Part shown: one piece after another, positions 1 to 9,100 of the stretch
Position numbering within the stretch: position 1 is the stretch's first letter
Layout of the letters: every line of letters begins with the position of its first letter
Source of the DNA: a virus
Length of the DNA stretch: 64,000 nt
Direction: 5' to 3' (one strand)
IMG/VR virus record: IMGVR_UViG_3300045970_000382
Span: 62,001-126,000 of that record
Position numbers and translations under genes: made by a program
Notes under the pieces: generated by a model
The model's input: only the letters and a program-made list of their open reading frames with translations
What the model was told of the DNA's origin: nothing
Database searches by the model: none

Positions 1-467
1 TTATGGATCTTGATGTTTCAAACAATAGCGGAAGCGGGGACATAAAACTTAATGAGATTATAGAAATAGAAATCTCTGGGTTCATTGCAGAGTAATCTGC
101 AACAGCAAACTATGTGAATTGCTGGGATCTCTTATTCATTATCGGGTGAATAAGACAATCAGCAGCCAAGCTAAAATGGATTTTGGAAGGTTCAACGACT
201 ATCCAAAGCAGATGGATTATTTAAAATAATCCGGGTAAGTGAGTAGAGTACGAATCAAGTGATTCGGAAGTGCATAGCCCCTAATTAAGATAGCATGATG
301 CTAGGTAGGGTGAAGAAATAGTCTCAACATTACAGGTGACTGTAAGCAGCTTTAAAAAGCGGAATAGATTTAACGAATCTATTTGAAGGTGATGCAATAG
401 TACCGATATAATCCAAGGAGGACCTATCAGCGTGATCTCGGCATCTATAACCGAAGGAAACGCCTAG
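1..467 (+). CDS. 3' end of an upstream phage gene, interrupted by a group I intron
   Basis: An open frame enters from the left edge (read from base 3) and runs ...IEIEISG before hitting a stop inside the intron. After the predicted intron a frame resumes as ISASITEGNA and ends at TAG 465-467. Joining base 81 to base 433 keeps the frame and gives ...EISG-L-ISASITEGNA. The exon is too short to name the product; it lies upstream of tail genes, so a virion protein is a guess. The exact splice positions are inferred from resemblance to the T4 td intron. Confidence 0.5.
82..432 (+). ncRNA. Group I self-splicing intron, td-like (IA2-type) core
   Basis: The stretch contains the conserved group I core in order: ACGACTATCC (P7 5' strand, near 191-200), a hairpin GAATCAAGTGATTC (251-264, like the td GACTC...CAAGTGACTC region), ATAGTC (P7 3' strand, near 318-323, complementary to GACTAT), an ACAGGTGACTGT hairpin, and GATATAATCC near the 3' end. 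T4 td has the same signatures in the same order. The 5' exon end CTGGGT followed by T also matches td. It has no ORF inside; a homing endonuclease gene lies about 120 bp downstream. The 5' boundary near 81/82 is fairly well supported, and the 3' boundary near 432 is inferred from exon frame. Confidence 0.8.
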
Positions 468-488
468 CTTGTATAACTGCTTTAATGC

Positions 489-546
489 TTGACAAATCCT
501 TTTAGTTGGTTTAAACTCTTAGTCGTAAATTAACCGACTAAGAGGA
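489..546 (+). promoter_or_regulatory. Promoter overlapping an RBS-sequestering hairpin of the HNH gene
   Basis: TTGACA at 489-494, a 17-bp spacer and TAAACT at 512-517 form a good sigma70 promoter. A perfect 10-bp inverted repeat follows (516-525 with 535-544, loop 526-534). The Shine-Dalgarno AGAGGA (541-546) is partly inside the 3' arm. A read-through transcript would fold and mask the RBS. A transcript starting near 524 would lack most of the 5' arm and leave the RBS free. This is the logic known for the T4 I-TevI gene. Confidence 0.65.
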
Positions 547-553
547 TTTTCAA

Positions 554-1276
554 ATGTTAAAAAAATTATGTAAAGAGAGTGGATGTGATAGACCTGCGAG
601 AGCTATAGGTTTATGTACTCTTCACTATAATAGATTAAAACCTATAAAGAATTTAAAAAAATGTTCTGTTGAAAATTGTGTACAATTAACAGCAGGAAAA
701 AATGGAGTATGTAAAGAACATTATCAAGAATTTTTAAGAAATGGTACGATAAAAAGTTATGAAAGGGATCCAATAGAAATTAGATTTAAATCTAAATATA
801 AAGTAGATTTAAATACAGATTGTTGGAATTGGACTGCTAGTAAGGATGATTGTGGTTATGGTTATTTCTTAAAAGATGGTAGACCACATAGAGCACATAG
901 AATTAGTTATGAATTTCATAAAGGTCCTATTCCAGAAGGAATAGAAGTTTGTCATACTTGTGATAATCCTCCTTGTGTTAATCCAGATCATTTATTTCTT
1001 GGAACACATAAAGTAAATATGGGTGATATGGTTAATAAAGGAAGAAGTAAAGGTACTCCTGGAGAAGCCCACAATAAAGCTAAATTGACAGATGAAAAAG
1101 TTTTAGAGATACGACGACTTTTTAATGCTGGATATTCTGAATCAGCTTTAGTAAAGAAATTCAAAGTTTGTCAGAGTACGATAAATAGAGTTATACTAAG
1201 ACAGACTTGGTCTCATGTAAAAGAACCTGAACCTGAAAAATTAACATTTAAAACACGAGTTAAAACTCATGTTTAA
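554..1276 (+). CDS. HNH homing endonuclease
   Basis: A 240-residue protein with an N-terminal zinc-finger-like segment (CKESGCDRPARAIGLCTLHY, residues about 6-25) and a second Cys cluster (about 37-56). The HNH_3-type nuclease core lies at about 90-165: WNWTASKDDCGYGY, then RAHRISYEFHKG, then CHTCDNPPCVNPDHLFLGT. A helix-turn-helix-like DNA-binding tail follows (about 175-218). HNH homing enzymes of this form cut intron-less or allele sites and spread with or near introns. It lies just downstream of the group I intron rather than in one of its loops. The ATG has an AGAGGA RBS 7 bases upstream, masked by a hairpin. Confidence 0.9.
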   Translation: MLKKLCKESGCDRPARAIGLCTLHYNRLKPIKNLKKCSVENCVQLTAGKNGVCKEHYQEFLRNGTIKSYERDPIEIRFKSKYKVDLNTDCWNWTASKDDCGYGYFLKDGRPHRAHRISYEFHKGPIPEGIEVCHTCDNPPCVNPDHLFLGTHKVNMGDMVNKGRSKGTPGEAHNKAKLTDEKVLEIRRLFNAGYSESALVKKFKVCQSTINRVILRQTWSHVKEPEPEKLTFKTRVKTHV

Positions 1277-1481
1277 AAAAAGAACAAAAACTAGAGTTAG
1301 CAAGCAGATTACTTTAGAACAAGTTGAATTTATTAAATTCAGATTGAAGTCTGGAGAAGATATTCCTTCTTTAGCAAAAGAATATGATCTAACAGTTACA
1401 CGAATTGCTGCGATAGGTAAACACGTTCTTAAAACCCATATTAAAAGTGGTTTGAAACTTCGTAAATGTAGTTTGCGGTAG
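1269..1481 (+). CDS. Small HTH protein, possible detached tail of the HNH endonuclease
   Basis: Seventy residues, basic, overlapping the HNH gene by 8 bases in the +1 frame. Residues about 12-55 (ITLEQVEFIKFRLKSGEDIP...LAKEYDLTVTRI) form a resolvase-like helix-turn-helix resembling the tail of the preceding protein (LTDEKVLEIRRLFNAGYS). It could be a separate DNA-binding protein translated by coupling, or the C-terminal part of a once longer endonuclease split by a frameshift. I cannot tell which from the sequence. Confidence 0.55.
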   Translation: MFKKRTKTRVSKQITLEQVEFIKFRLKSGEDIPSLAKEYDLTVTRIAAIGKHVLKTHIKSGLKLRKCSLR

Positions 1482-1491
1482 TTCGAGAAAG

Positions 1492-1533
1492 TGGCTGTTT
1501 AAGCCAAGAATCTGGCTGTTTAAGCCATTTTTT
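1492..1533 (+). terminator. Twin GGCTGTTTAAGCC hairpins followed by a T-run
   Basis: Two identical 15-base hairpins (TGGCTGTTTAAGCCA at 1492-1506 and 1513-1527) lie in tandem. The second is followed by six T (1528-1533), as in a Rho-independent terminator closing the homing-endonuclease unit. The stem motif GCTTAAACAGC recurs in other intergenic regions of the window. Confidence 0.6.
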
Positions 1534-1539
1534 CAAATT

Positions 1540-1600
1540 AGCATTATCAGTGTGAAGCTTTATACTGTGAAGCTTTAAAACGCTTATTTTTGGGGATAAA
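1540..1600 (+). repeat. Intergenic repeat element copy (ATCAGTG...AAGCTTtAAAACGC...TTTTTGG)
   Basis: The region reads TATCAGTGTGAAGC, then AAGCTTTAAAACGCTTATTT, then TTTGG. Similar text occurs at 51964-52062 and 62505-62600, and more weakly near 26680-26720. Here it precedes a + strand gene; the other copies lie beyond the 3' ends of minus-strand genes. Function unknown. Confidence 0.4.
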
Positions 1601-1603
1601 GTT

Positions 1604-1705
1604 ATGGCTATGAAAACACAACAAGATAGAGATTTTGATGCTTTAACTGCAAAAGTAATCGTATTTGTTTTAGTAGTGGTGGCGTTGGTTTTATTTTTTG
1701 TTTAG
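1604..1705 (+). CDS. Small single-pass membrane protein (33 aa)
   Basis: ATG at 1604 has a GGGGAT Shine-Dalgarno-like stretch a few bases upstream. It encodes 33 residues: a polar N-terminus (MAMKTQQDRDFDALTAK) and a strongly hydrophobic tail of about 16 residues rich in V, L and F that would span a membrane. It is followed closely by the 555-residue virion gene. No family recognised; size and position fit a small phage membrane protein. Confidence 0.6.
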   Translation: MAMKTQQDRDFDALTAKVIVFVLVVVALVLFFV

Positions 1706-1714
1706 GAATTAATT

Positions 1715-3382
1715 ATGGCAGTTTCAAGTAATCTTGGGGCGTATGTTCAGCTTAAGTTATCTGGAGGCACAGGTAACCAAGACGGTAATTCTTCATTAGG
1801 TGGAGTAGTTTCAAGTAAAACTATAACCAGCCAGACAGTGGCTACGTTATTAAGTGCAAAACCCTTAAAAAGGTTTGCAATATCTGCCATAACCAGTTCT
1901 GCCAAGCGTAGAACCAATTATCTTATAGATAGCATCACACAAAATTTTACTCTAAATCATAGTCCAGATCCTTTTATTTTAGGATTAACTTGGATTAATG
2001 CTTTACCTGCTAATATAACAAATCTTGTTCCAACAGGTTTAGGTACTGATACCAGTTATGCACTCTATTTTAAAAAAGTAGTTGTATCCACTTCGTTAAC
2101 AGAATATTATGCCATTCTTATTCCAGATGTGTTTTTAGATAACGAACCATTGCTGGATGCTGAAACGGGTATCCAAGGAACTAAATCTTTGCTTTTTGAA
2201 AGTACTCCGTGGTCGTATGGAGTAGGTTATCCTACTTGGAATAAATATTATTTAGATAGCAATGGTGCTGTTCTAACATCTAGTTATGCTAAAAAGATTT
2301 TATCTGTTACTACGAATACCAGTACTGGAGCACCTATTATTGGGACTTATCCGGCATTAGTAGCTATTACTGATCCTAAATCCATAAATGGTTATATTGA
2401 ATTTGGGTTGTCTTTTGCTTGGGCTAGTGGTGTGCAAGTTACGGGTACTATTTCTGCTGATTTAGATGGTGGAGTGTATCCATTTCAATTAAAAGTTAAT
2501 GGTAATTCCTATAAGAAATTTGCAGTGGTAAATGATGCTCCTTTTGTGAGAAATACTTATACTGTCACTAATTTAGCCGCTCCTACTACAGATATACAAA
2601 GACCTGACTATAAGTTTAATAATGGTATTACGGGAATTACTGTGCTTGATTCAGGTGGTTGGGCTATTGCATCAGACTATTCAGTAGTCTATGATATGGC
2701 TACTAAACGTTGTGCTGTTCTTGAAAATAGATGGCAGGAAGATTTAAATTATATTCAAGCGGTGGGCAGCACCACTTACAATTTTGAAACCATTGTTTCG
2801 GAAGATGTTAATTATGCAGGTTGGCGTTATGGTGATTGGTCAGATGTATCTATAAATGGCAATTATAAACTCCATAATTCAGCAAAGAATAAATGGCTCA
2901 CTATTTCAGTTATTAATTCCATGTTACCTGTTTCTGGAAATAGATTTCAAATAGTAGATATTCAATCCAGTAATAAAAAGAATGAGTTATTTGATTCTAT
3001 AAAACGAGCAGAAGCACATTTTGGTGATACGGAATATAGATCTTTTTATATTGCTAATACCCATGCAACAGAAGCTATGTGGCAAGTTAAAGTCTATATA
3101 GATTCTCAACCAGTATCAGGAATAGATACACTAGAATTAGGATTAGATCCTGCTGGAATAGGCAATGGATCAACTACGGGGGTGGCTGTCACTATTGTAG
3201 ATGAGAGTACTGCTCCTGTTGGAGTTACTTTTACTACTCCAACTAAGTTAGCTCCTCTAGTAATAGGAGATTTATTACCCTATGAATGTGCTGCGGTTTG
3301 GATTAAACGAACAGTACCGGAAGGAGTGGAATGTGACATTTGGGATAATTTTAGCAGTATTGGAGTATCTGGTCTAATTTAA
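1715..3382 (+). CDS. Putative virion structural protein
   Basis: A 555-residue protein of unknown family, rich in Ser, Thr, Asn, Gly and Val in a pattern typical of beta-rich virion or tail proteins. No signal peptide, membrane segment or catalytic motif is visible. The start ATG follows GGAATTAATT, an acceptable RBS. It heads the run of same-strand tail genes, with only 11 bases to the next ORF. The structural role is inferred from composition and neighbours. Confidence 0.6.
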   Translation: MAVSSNLGAYVQLKLSGGTGNQDGNSSLGGVVSSKTITSQTVATLLSAKPLKRFAISAITSSAKRRTNYLIDSITQNFTLNHSPDPFILGLTWINALPANITNLVPTGLGTDTSYALYFKKVVVSTSLTEYYAILIPDVFLDNEPLLDAETGIQGTKSLLFESTPWSYGVGYPTWNKYYLDSNGAVLTSSYAKKILSVTTNTSTGAPIIGTYPALVAITDPKSINGYIEFGLSFAWASGVQVTGTISADLDGGVYPFQLKVNGNSYKKFAVVNDAPFVRNTYTVTNLAAPTTDIQRPDYKFNNGITGITVLDSGGWAIASDYSVVYDMATKRCAVLENRWQEDLNYIQAVGSTTYNFETIVSEDVNYAGWRYGDWSDVSINGNYKLHNSAKNKWLTISVINSMLPVSGNRFQIVDIQSSNKKNELFDSIKRAEAHFGDTEYRSFYIANTHATEAMWQVKVYIDSQPVSGIDTLELGLDPAGIGNGSTTGVAVTIVDESTAPVGVTFTTPTKLAPLVIGDLLPYECAAVWIKRTVPEGVECDIWDNFSSIGVSGLI

Positions 3383-3393
3383 AGGGGATTAAT

Positions 3394-3594
3394 ATGTTAG
3401 ATTATCAACAAAGAGTTATTGATGAAAAAATAGAATTAGATGAAAAACTTGAAAAATTATTGATTTTTATTTCTTCTGATTTTTTTTCTAAAACAATATC
3501 TTTTGAAGAACAAATTAGATTAAGAAAACAGTCTGTAAGTATGACAGCATATTCAGAAATTTTAGCAGAAAGAATAGAAGCATTTAGTCTTTAA
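3394..3594 (+). CDS. Small hypothetical protein (66 aa)
   Basis: Sixty-six residues, mostly helical and charged (DEKIELDEKLEKLLIF, then FEEQIRLRKQSVSMTAYSE), preceded by the good RBS AGGGGATTAAT. It sits between two virion genes. Such small helical proteins in tail operons can be chaperones or phage 'DUF' proteins with an LRxQ pattern (LRKQ here), but no family can be named with confidence. Confidence 0.6.
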   Translation: MLDYQQRVIDEKIELDEKLEKLLIFISSDFFSKTISFEEQIRLRKQSVSMTAYSEILAERIEAFSL

Positions 3595-3600
3595 TATCTT

Positions 3601-5247
3601 ATGCGTATATATTTCGGTTTTGGATGGATTCATACTCCAGATGTAATAGCCAGTTTTACAGGTGGACTTATTCAGAAAAGTTGGCATTTAGATTTAATTT
3701 GTAAAAGGGATTATTTAAATAATTTATATCTAGGTGGTGCTTTTTCTGAAAGTGGTAAAAATGTAGCTATTTATATTTTAAGTACAGGTATAACATTTAG
3801 TTCTAAAACTCTTAAAAATAGAGTTTTTCAACTTTATGGTAACGAAGATATTGATGGTCATGGAACTGCATTGGCTTCTATAGTGGCAGGTGTTCAGTAT
3901 GGTATTGCACGTTCTGCTCATGTTTATGGTCTTACTTTAGATTATGCTAATTTAAGAACTTCTTTAGATGCTGCTATTACTGTAGTTTTAAATCATATTG
4001 CTAATGGAACTAATAAAGCTGTAGTATTATTAGATGCTTTAGAAGTTCCTGAAGAGTCTAATAATTTTAGATTTACCAGTGATTCTGATAATGCTCTTAC
4101 TCTTAGTGTGCAAAGATTATTAGATTTAAACATAACGACAATTGCTTGTGCAAAATCAGGTTACTATAATAAAGGTAATTGGCTAGGAAATTTGAATTTG
4201 GATTTTCTTCCACCAATCAGTACTACAGACGTTATGTCTTTTGTTGGTTTTGATAATAGATTTATTCATTATCTTTATTGCAATTATGGAGCATCAGCTT
4301 TCTTATATGCTCCATGTTGTATGATTGTTGTAGAATCTTTACAAGGTATTTTGTATTATGATTCTCATGCAGATTATGCTTCAGCTATTGGTACAGGTAT
4401 TGCTGCATTATGCCTATCAAAAAATCCACATTGGGGGCATAAACAAGTAAAAGCCTTTCTTAAAAGAATTTGTAGAACTAAAAAAATAAATAACAGTAGG
4501 TCTTATGGTTATGATGCTATTGTTGGTATGGATAGAGATTTTGTGTTAGATAAACAAGGGCATATTATTGTTTATACTTATCCTAATTTTACAATGTTGA
4601 CCAGTGATTCTGTTAATGCTTATTTTATTAAAAATCTGTTAGAATTTAATTCAGATGCAGATCTTGGAGAATTTAATAGTAACCAAACTATCTCTATATC
4701 TTTTGATGTAATTTGTAAGTCTTTTTATGAAGAAAATAAACCTTATCTTTTAAAGATACTTTCTAGTGACTGTGCTTTTTTAAAAATAGATTCAGCTAAT
4801 AAACTCTATGGTTTTGTACCTGTTCATAAAACAGATATTTCATACAGTATTATTTTAGGAATAAGTAATGGTGTTAATGCTCTTTCAAAGACTTTGATTT
4901 TTAAAATAAAGACCACGGTGACTCAAAGTAAGGTAGCGGCTGTTAAAGTTATTGTAAAAGAAAAGAATTGGTTAGATTTTAATTTAGTATATAAAGAACA
5001 TGAGAAATATAATTTAGTTGAGACGCAATTTCATTTAAAGACTTCTATTACTAGACCTGTCAGTAGAGAAGTAGGATTTTATGACCATGTTTCAGGTCAT
5101 TATTCTAATTCAATAAAATCTTCTCCTAATACAGGGGATGCTTTCGTTGATACTAAGTCAGATAGATTGTATGCTATAATAGCAGAAGATAAAAAAGATA
5201 GATTAATATCTGATTCTAAAATAATAAGTAGGATAGATCCGCAATGA
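3601..5247 (+). CDS. Subtilase (proteinase K)-like virion protein, catalytically degenerate
   Basis: A 548-residue protein whose first 280 residues follow the proteinase K/S8 fold: WHLDLICKRDYL (28-39), VAIYILSTGI (55-64), DGHGTALASIVAG (85-97), ASAIGTGIAAL (260-270). The His (H87) and the Ser position (S261) are kept. The catalytic Asp of the DTG motif is Ser (S61), and the oxyanion Asn motif AAGN reads AKSG (184-187). The C-terminal half is unrecognised and beta-rich. It lies among tail genes and its stop overlaps the next start by 4 bases, so it is probably a structural protein built on a protease fold. Confidence 0.7.
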   Translation: MRIYFGFGWIHTPDVIASFTGGLIQKSWHLDLICKRDYLNNLYLGGAFSESGKNVAIYILSTGITFSSKTLKNRVFQLYGNEDIDGHGTALASIVAGVQYGIARSAHVYGLTLDYANLRTSLDAAITVVLNHIANGTNKAVVLLDALEVPEESNNFRFTSDSDNALTLSVQRLLDLNITTIACAKSGYYNKGNWLGNLNLDFLPPISTTDVMSFVGFDNRFIHYLYCNYGASAFLYAPCCMIVVESLQGILYYDSHADYASAIGTGIAALCLSKNPHWGHKQVKAFLKRICRTKKINNSRSYGYDAIVGMDRDFVLDKQGHIIVYTYPNFTMLTSDSVNAYFIKNLLEFNSDADLGEFNSNQTISISFDVICKSFYEENKPYLLKILSSDCAFLKIDSANKLYGFVPVHKTDISYSIILGISNGVNALSKTLIFKIKTTVTQSKVAAVKVIVKEKNWLDFNLVYKEHEKYNLVETQFHLKTSITRPVSREVGFYDHVSGHYSNSIKSSPNTGDAFVDTKSDRLYAIIAEDKKDRLISDSKIISRIDPQ

Positions 5248-6152
5248 CAGTTTCCACTTTTAGATCAATAGATTATGGAGCACCCGTTCTTAATGGTGAA
5301 TTTGGAGCTTTTTTTAATGTTCTTAATACGTGTTTAGTGACAGGTTATGCTGCTAATGGTGGTGCTGGTTGGACTAATCCTTATTTTGATGCTCAAAATA
5401 ATTATGTTTTACGAACGGGTTTACCTGGGTATGGTTTTTGTCTTAGAATAGCAGATCAATATACAGACCATGCCAATTTTGCAGTTATGGCGGGTTTTTC
5501 TAGTATGACAGGTTTAAATGTAGGTGAAGATTGTACTCCTACTGTTTTACAGTCCCTTTATGGTGTAGGACTTTGTAAAAGCATTACTGCAAATACAGTT
5601 GCTAGAAATTGGCTTATTGTTGCTAACCAACGATTTTTTTATCTGTTTATTTGTGCAGATGGTTCTTCTGATTTTACTACAGCAGAAGGTTATTGTTTTG
5701 GACAGTTTGATTCATTTAGAGTTGATGATGAATTTAATTGTATTCTTATTGGTAGAGATCCAGTAGACTTTTCAATAGGTAATTATTCTTATTTTGCAAA
5801 TTCAGGTGCGACAAATGCTGCAATAGGTAAGCATTGGTTAATGCGGAGTTATACTCAAATAGGTGCTGCTGTACCTTGTGGTAAGCATTATGATATCAGT
5901 AAAACTGCTCTGCCTTTTCCAAATCTAGTAGATGGAAATTTATATTTATCTCCTGTATTTATAACAGAATCTACTTTGAATTGTGTACGTGGTAAATTAC
6001 CAGGATTATGGGCTATTTGTCATAATAAATCTTATTTTAATCACGGTGATGTTTTTACAGGTAATGGAGATCTTGCTGGTAAGACTTTTATGGTAGTAAA
6101 AGTCTATAATGGAGCTTTTGCTTTAGAAACATCTGATACTTGGGATGCTTGA
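5244..6152 (+). CDS. Tail/virion protein, paralogue of the 9205 gene
   Basis: A 302-residue protein translationally coupled to its upstream neighbour (ATGA overlap). Its start (GEFGAFFNVLNTCLVTGYAANGG) matches the start of the gene at 9205 (SIRKILKSCLVDGYGSFEGLGWT), with the shared pattern L..CLV.GY.....GWT, so the two are likely ancient duplicates. Aromatic-rich beta text, no membrane segment. Such proteins occur in tail regions of many phages; the precise role is unknown. Confidence 0.6.
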   Translation: MTVSTFRSIDYGAPVLNGEFGAFFNVLNTCLVTGYAANGGAGWTNPYFDAQNNYVLRTGLPGYGFCLRIADQYTDHANFAVMAGFSSMTGLNVGEDCTPTVLQSLYGVGLCKSITANTVARNWLIVANQRFFYLFICADGSSDFTTAEGYCFGQFDSFRVDDEFNCILIGRDPVDFSIGNYSYFANSGATNAAIGKHWLMRSYTQIGAAVPCGKHYDISKTALPFPNLVDGNLYLSPVFITESTLNCVRGKLPGLWAICHNKSYFNHGDVFTGNGDLAGKTFMVVKVYNGAFALETSDTWDA

Positions 6153-6154
6153 TT

Positions 6155-9100
6155 GTGGCTACCAAGATTTTAAAGCCTACAAAAGAAGCAACTTTTTTTG
6201 CTGCTCCATTTGGCCCTTATAATCAATTTCTTTTCAATGATAGTGGACTTTATGTAGAAAGTGGAGCTCTTTCACTTCAATATTCTGGCTATGCTAACAT
6301 CAATTCTTATTTTCCAGAACAACTTTATACAAATATAGAAACTTGTCCAATAACTGGATATCTTTTTGTTAATTCTTCTAGAGTGAATTCTTCTGATGGA
6401 TGTCAAGAAGATAAAGTAGTGAGTGTTAGTGGGACTAATACTGCTAAAGGAGTTAAGGGATTTTTAGAATCAATAGCATTTGGTTGTGAGAAAAAAGTAG
6501 ATGAAGTTGAGTGTATGAATCCTAATGGAAATTCTTATACTCTATATAGACATGAAATTGCACCTAAGACTATTATAGATTTTCCTATTTTACCAATAGT
6601 TCCTAGTGCTGGCGGTCAGATGGCAGTAGGACAAGCTTATCTAGAATGGAGAAATAATTGGTTAAAGTCTCAAATGACCCAATCTTATATAAAAGGTTAT
6701 AGTTTTAATAGTTCACCTTTTGCTTTAAAGAGTGAGAAAGCTGATATTTGTGATTGTGATTTAATAGATAGAAAATATAATCTTAAAAGATATGTACATC
6801 CACAAAGTTTCAGTGGTAAAACTAGACTATTTGTTCAGTCTATTTTTGGATCTAAAGAAAAACTGATGGATGTTGAAATAAATGGAATTACTGTTTCAGT
6901 TATGTATCATGGTTTAGCAAAAAATACTGATGATACTAAACGTAAAAGAATTGCATCTTTAGATAAACAGTTTACGAAGTTACATACGGATGATGCGGGA
7001 AATTATTATCTATTACAAGTATCTTCTTCAATATCTATTAATGCGCTTGTACCTTCTAGAGAAGGACGTTTATTACAAAAATGGTTGAAGACTAAGAATT
7101 TTGATAAAAAGAAAAGTTCTGTTTATGAAGCATTTATTTTATCTTCTTGTTCACCAACCAAGACTGTTAATATTGCAGGAAGTTCTTTAGAAGGAGTATG
7201 TTATCAGAGTTTAGGTGGTTATGGGTGGAAGTCTAATTGGCGGGGTAATGAATTTTCAATAGCTACTTTAGATTGGGAAACACCTTGTAAAGCTAAACTC
7301 TTTACAGCTAATGTTACTTTAACAGATCCTGTTGTATTATATTCCGATGAAAAAGATAGAAAATTAGCTTCCATAGTAGAACAATATGAAGCTCCTGAAA
7401 TTTTAAAAAAATTGACAAAAGAAGAAAGAGAAGCTCTTGTTCCTGCCGTAGTTTCACAATATAAATCTATATATTCTTTATTAGTTACAGAAATTCCAGG
7501 TGAAAATCCAGAAGATCCTCCTATTAAAAAATATTGTATAGATGGTGATATACATGAAGGAGAATGGGGATGGGTTATATCTAATGAATTTAATGTGACT
7601 CCTTCTACAAAAAAGAATTTAGAAGATGAATTAAAAACTAAAAATAAACAAGATGGTGGCTTACCTTATTCTCCTACTTTTTTTAAAGATTTAGCTGATG
7701 CTTTTATAGTTTCAGAATCTTTAGCTGATTCTGGTGAATTTAAGTTCCCTTATTATGCAGACCGTATATTTACTTGGGATGAAATGTATGGAGTATTTAA
7801 TTTAGAATTACCTTACGACGTTCGTGACCATATTGGAGGTATGGCTGGATCAGGTCCTGTATATTGTTTTTATAATGATAAAGATCTGTTAAAGATAGTC
7901 TATTATCAAAATGGAGCAGTCACTCCAACTTCAACAAATGATAACGATAATTCTGAGAATCAGTGTGGTGATGCTTTTACAAGAGGATCTACTATAAATG
8001 GAGGAGGTGGAGGTTCTAGTTCTTTTTATATAGGAGGTATTGAAGTATTGAATTTGGCAGCTAGTAGTTATTCTCAATCTGAATCTTCTTCTAAACAATC
8101 TTGTGGTGGTTCTAATTTAGAATGTCTTGAGTATCCACCACACCCAGGGCCTTGTAATATTGTTTATTGTGGAACTTATTTTTGGAAAAATTTTAGAGGC
8201 AGTGTACAAGGAAGTTCTTTTTCATTTTCAGGAGGCCAGTCATCAAAAATATGTTTAGTAATTTCTAAATATGATTGTGAGACTGTTTTTATGGCTAGTG
8301 TTACTTCTTATAGTGGCAGTCATTCTGAATCACAAACAGATGGTAAAAATTGTATTTGTGCCCAATGGGTATCTCCAAGACGTAGTGCTGCTTATTGGCA
8401 ACCTTGTTTTTCACCATTAGAAAACTGTACTGCTCAAGGTGGTGAAGCTCCTTGTTGTGCTAAGGAAAAACAATATGGGCCTAAATTTGATCAGAACTAT
8501 GGGCCAGGTCAAGCCTGTGCTGATATAGGTCCTACTATGGGTGTAAATGGTGCTATTTTTATATTTGATGTTTATGGATTTTGGTTTAATGGCCCTAATT
8601 CTGATGCTGTTAGAGCAGGTGATAATAATCCTGACCCTAATAGAAATAATTTTGATTGGTCTAATTATAGTCATGTAGATCAAAATGCTATAGGTTGGCG
8701 TCCTTCTAAAAAAGGTAATATTCCCAGTAGAGGAGGATATTGCACTTATAGACCTACTACCCCTGATTGTGCGGGTGAAGAATTAAAATTTATTCCACAA
8801 GGAATCCAATTTGCGTATTTAGGAAGTGGGGCTGCATACGATTCTGATTGCAATATTAATTATTCAAGTAAATCTAAAAGTATGACCAGTTCAGTATTAA
8901 AAGTCTATGCTGTTACTAGAACTGATGAAACTCTTGTTTTAGAAGGCACTGAAGGTTATGGTGATCTAGGTAATATGTTTGCAGGTGATATTAGTGCGGG
9001 AAATGCTGTTTTTACTCCAGGTTGTCATGAATGGACTGGAGAACAAAAGTTTTTAGGCCGTATTGATCCAATGTTTCCGTATGTTGAATCAGTTGTAACT

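Noticed and set aside
8417-8683. Minus-strand ORF inside the cysteine-rich virion gene
   Set aside because: Low-complexity Ile/Thr/Arg-rich translation antisense to a good gene; no RBS or family.
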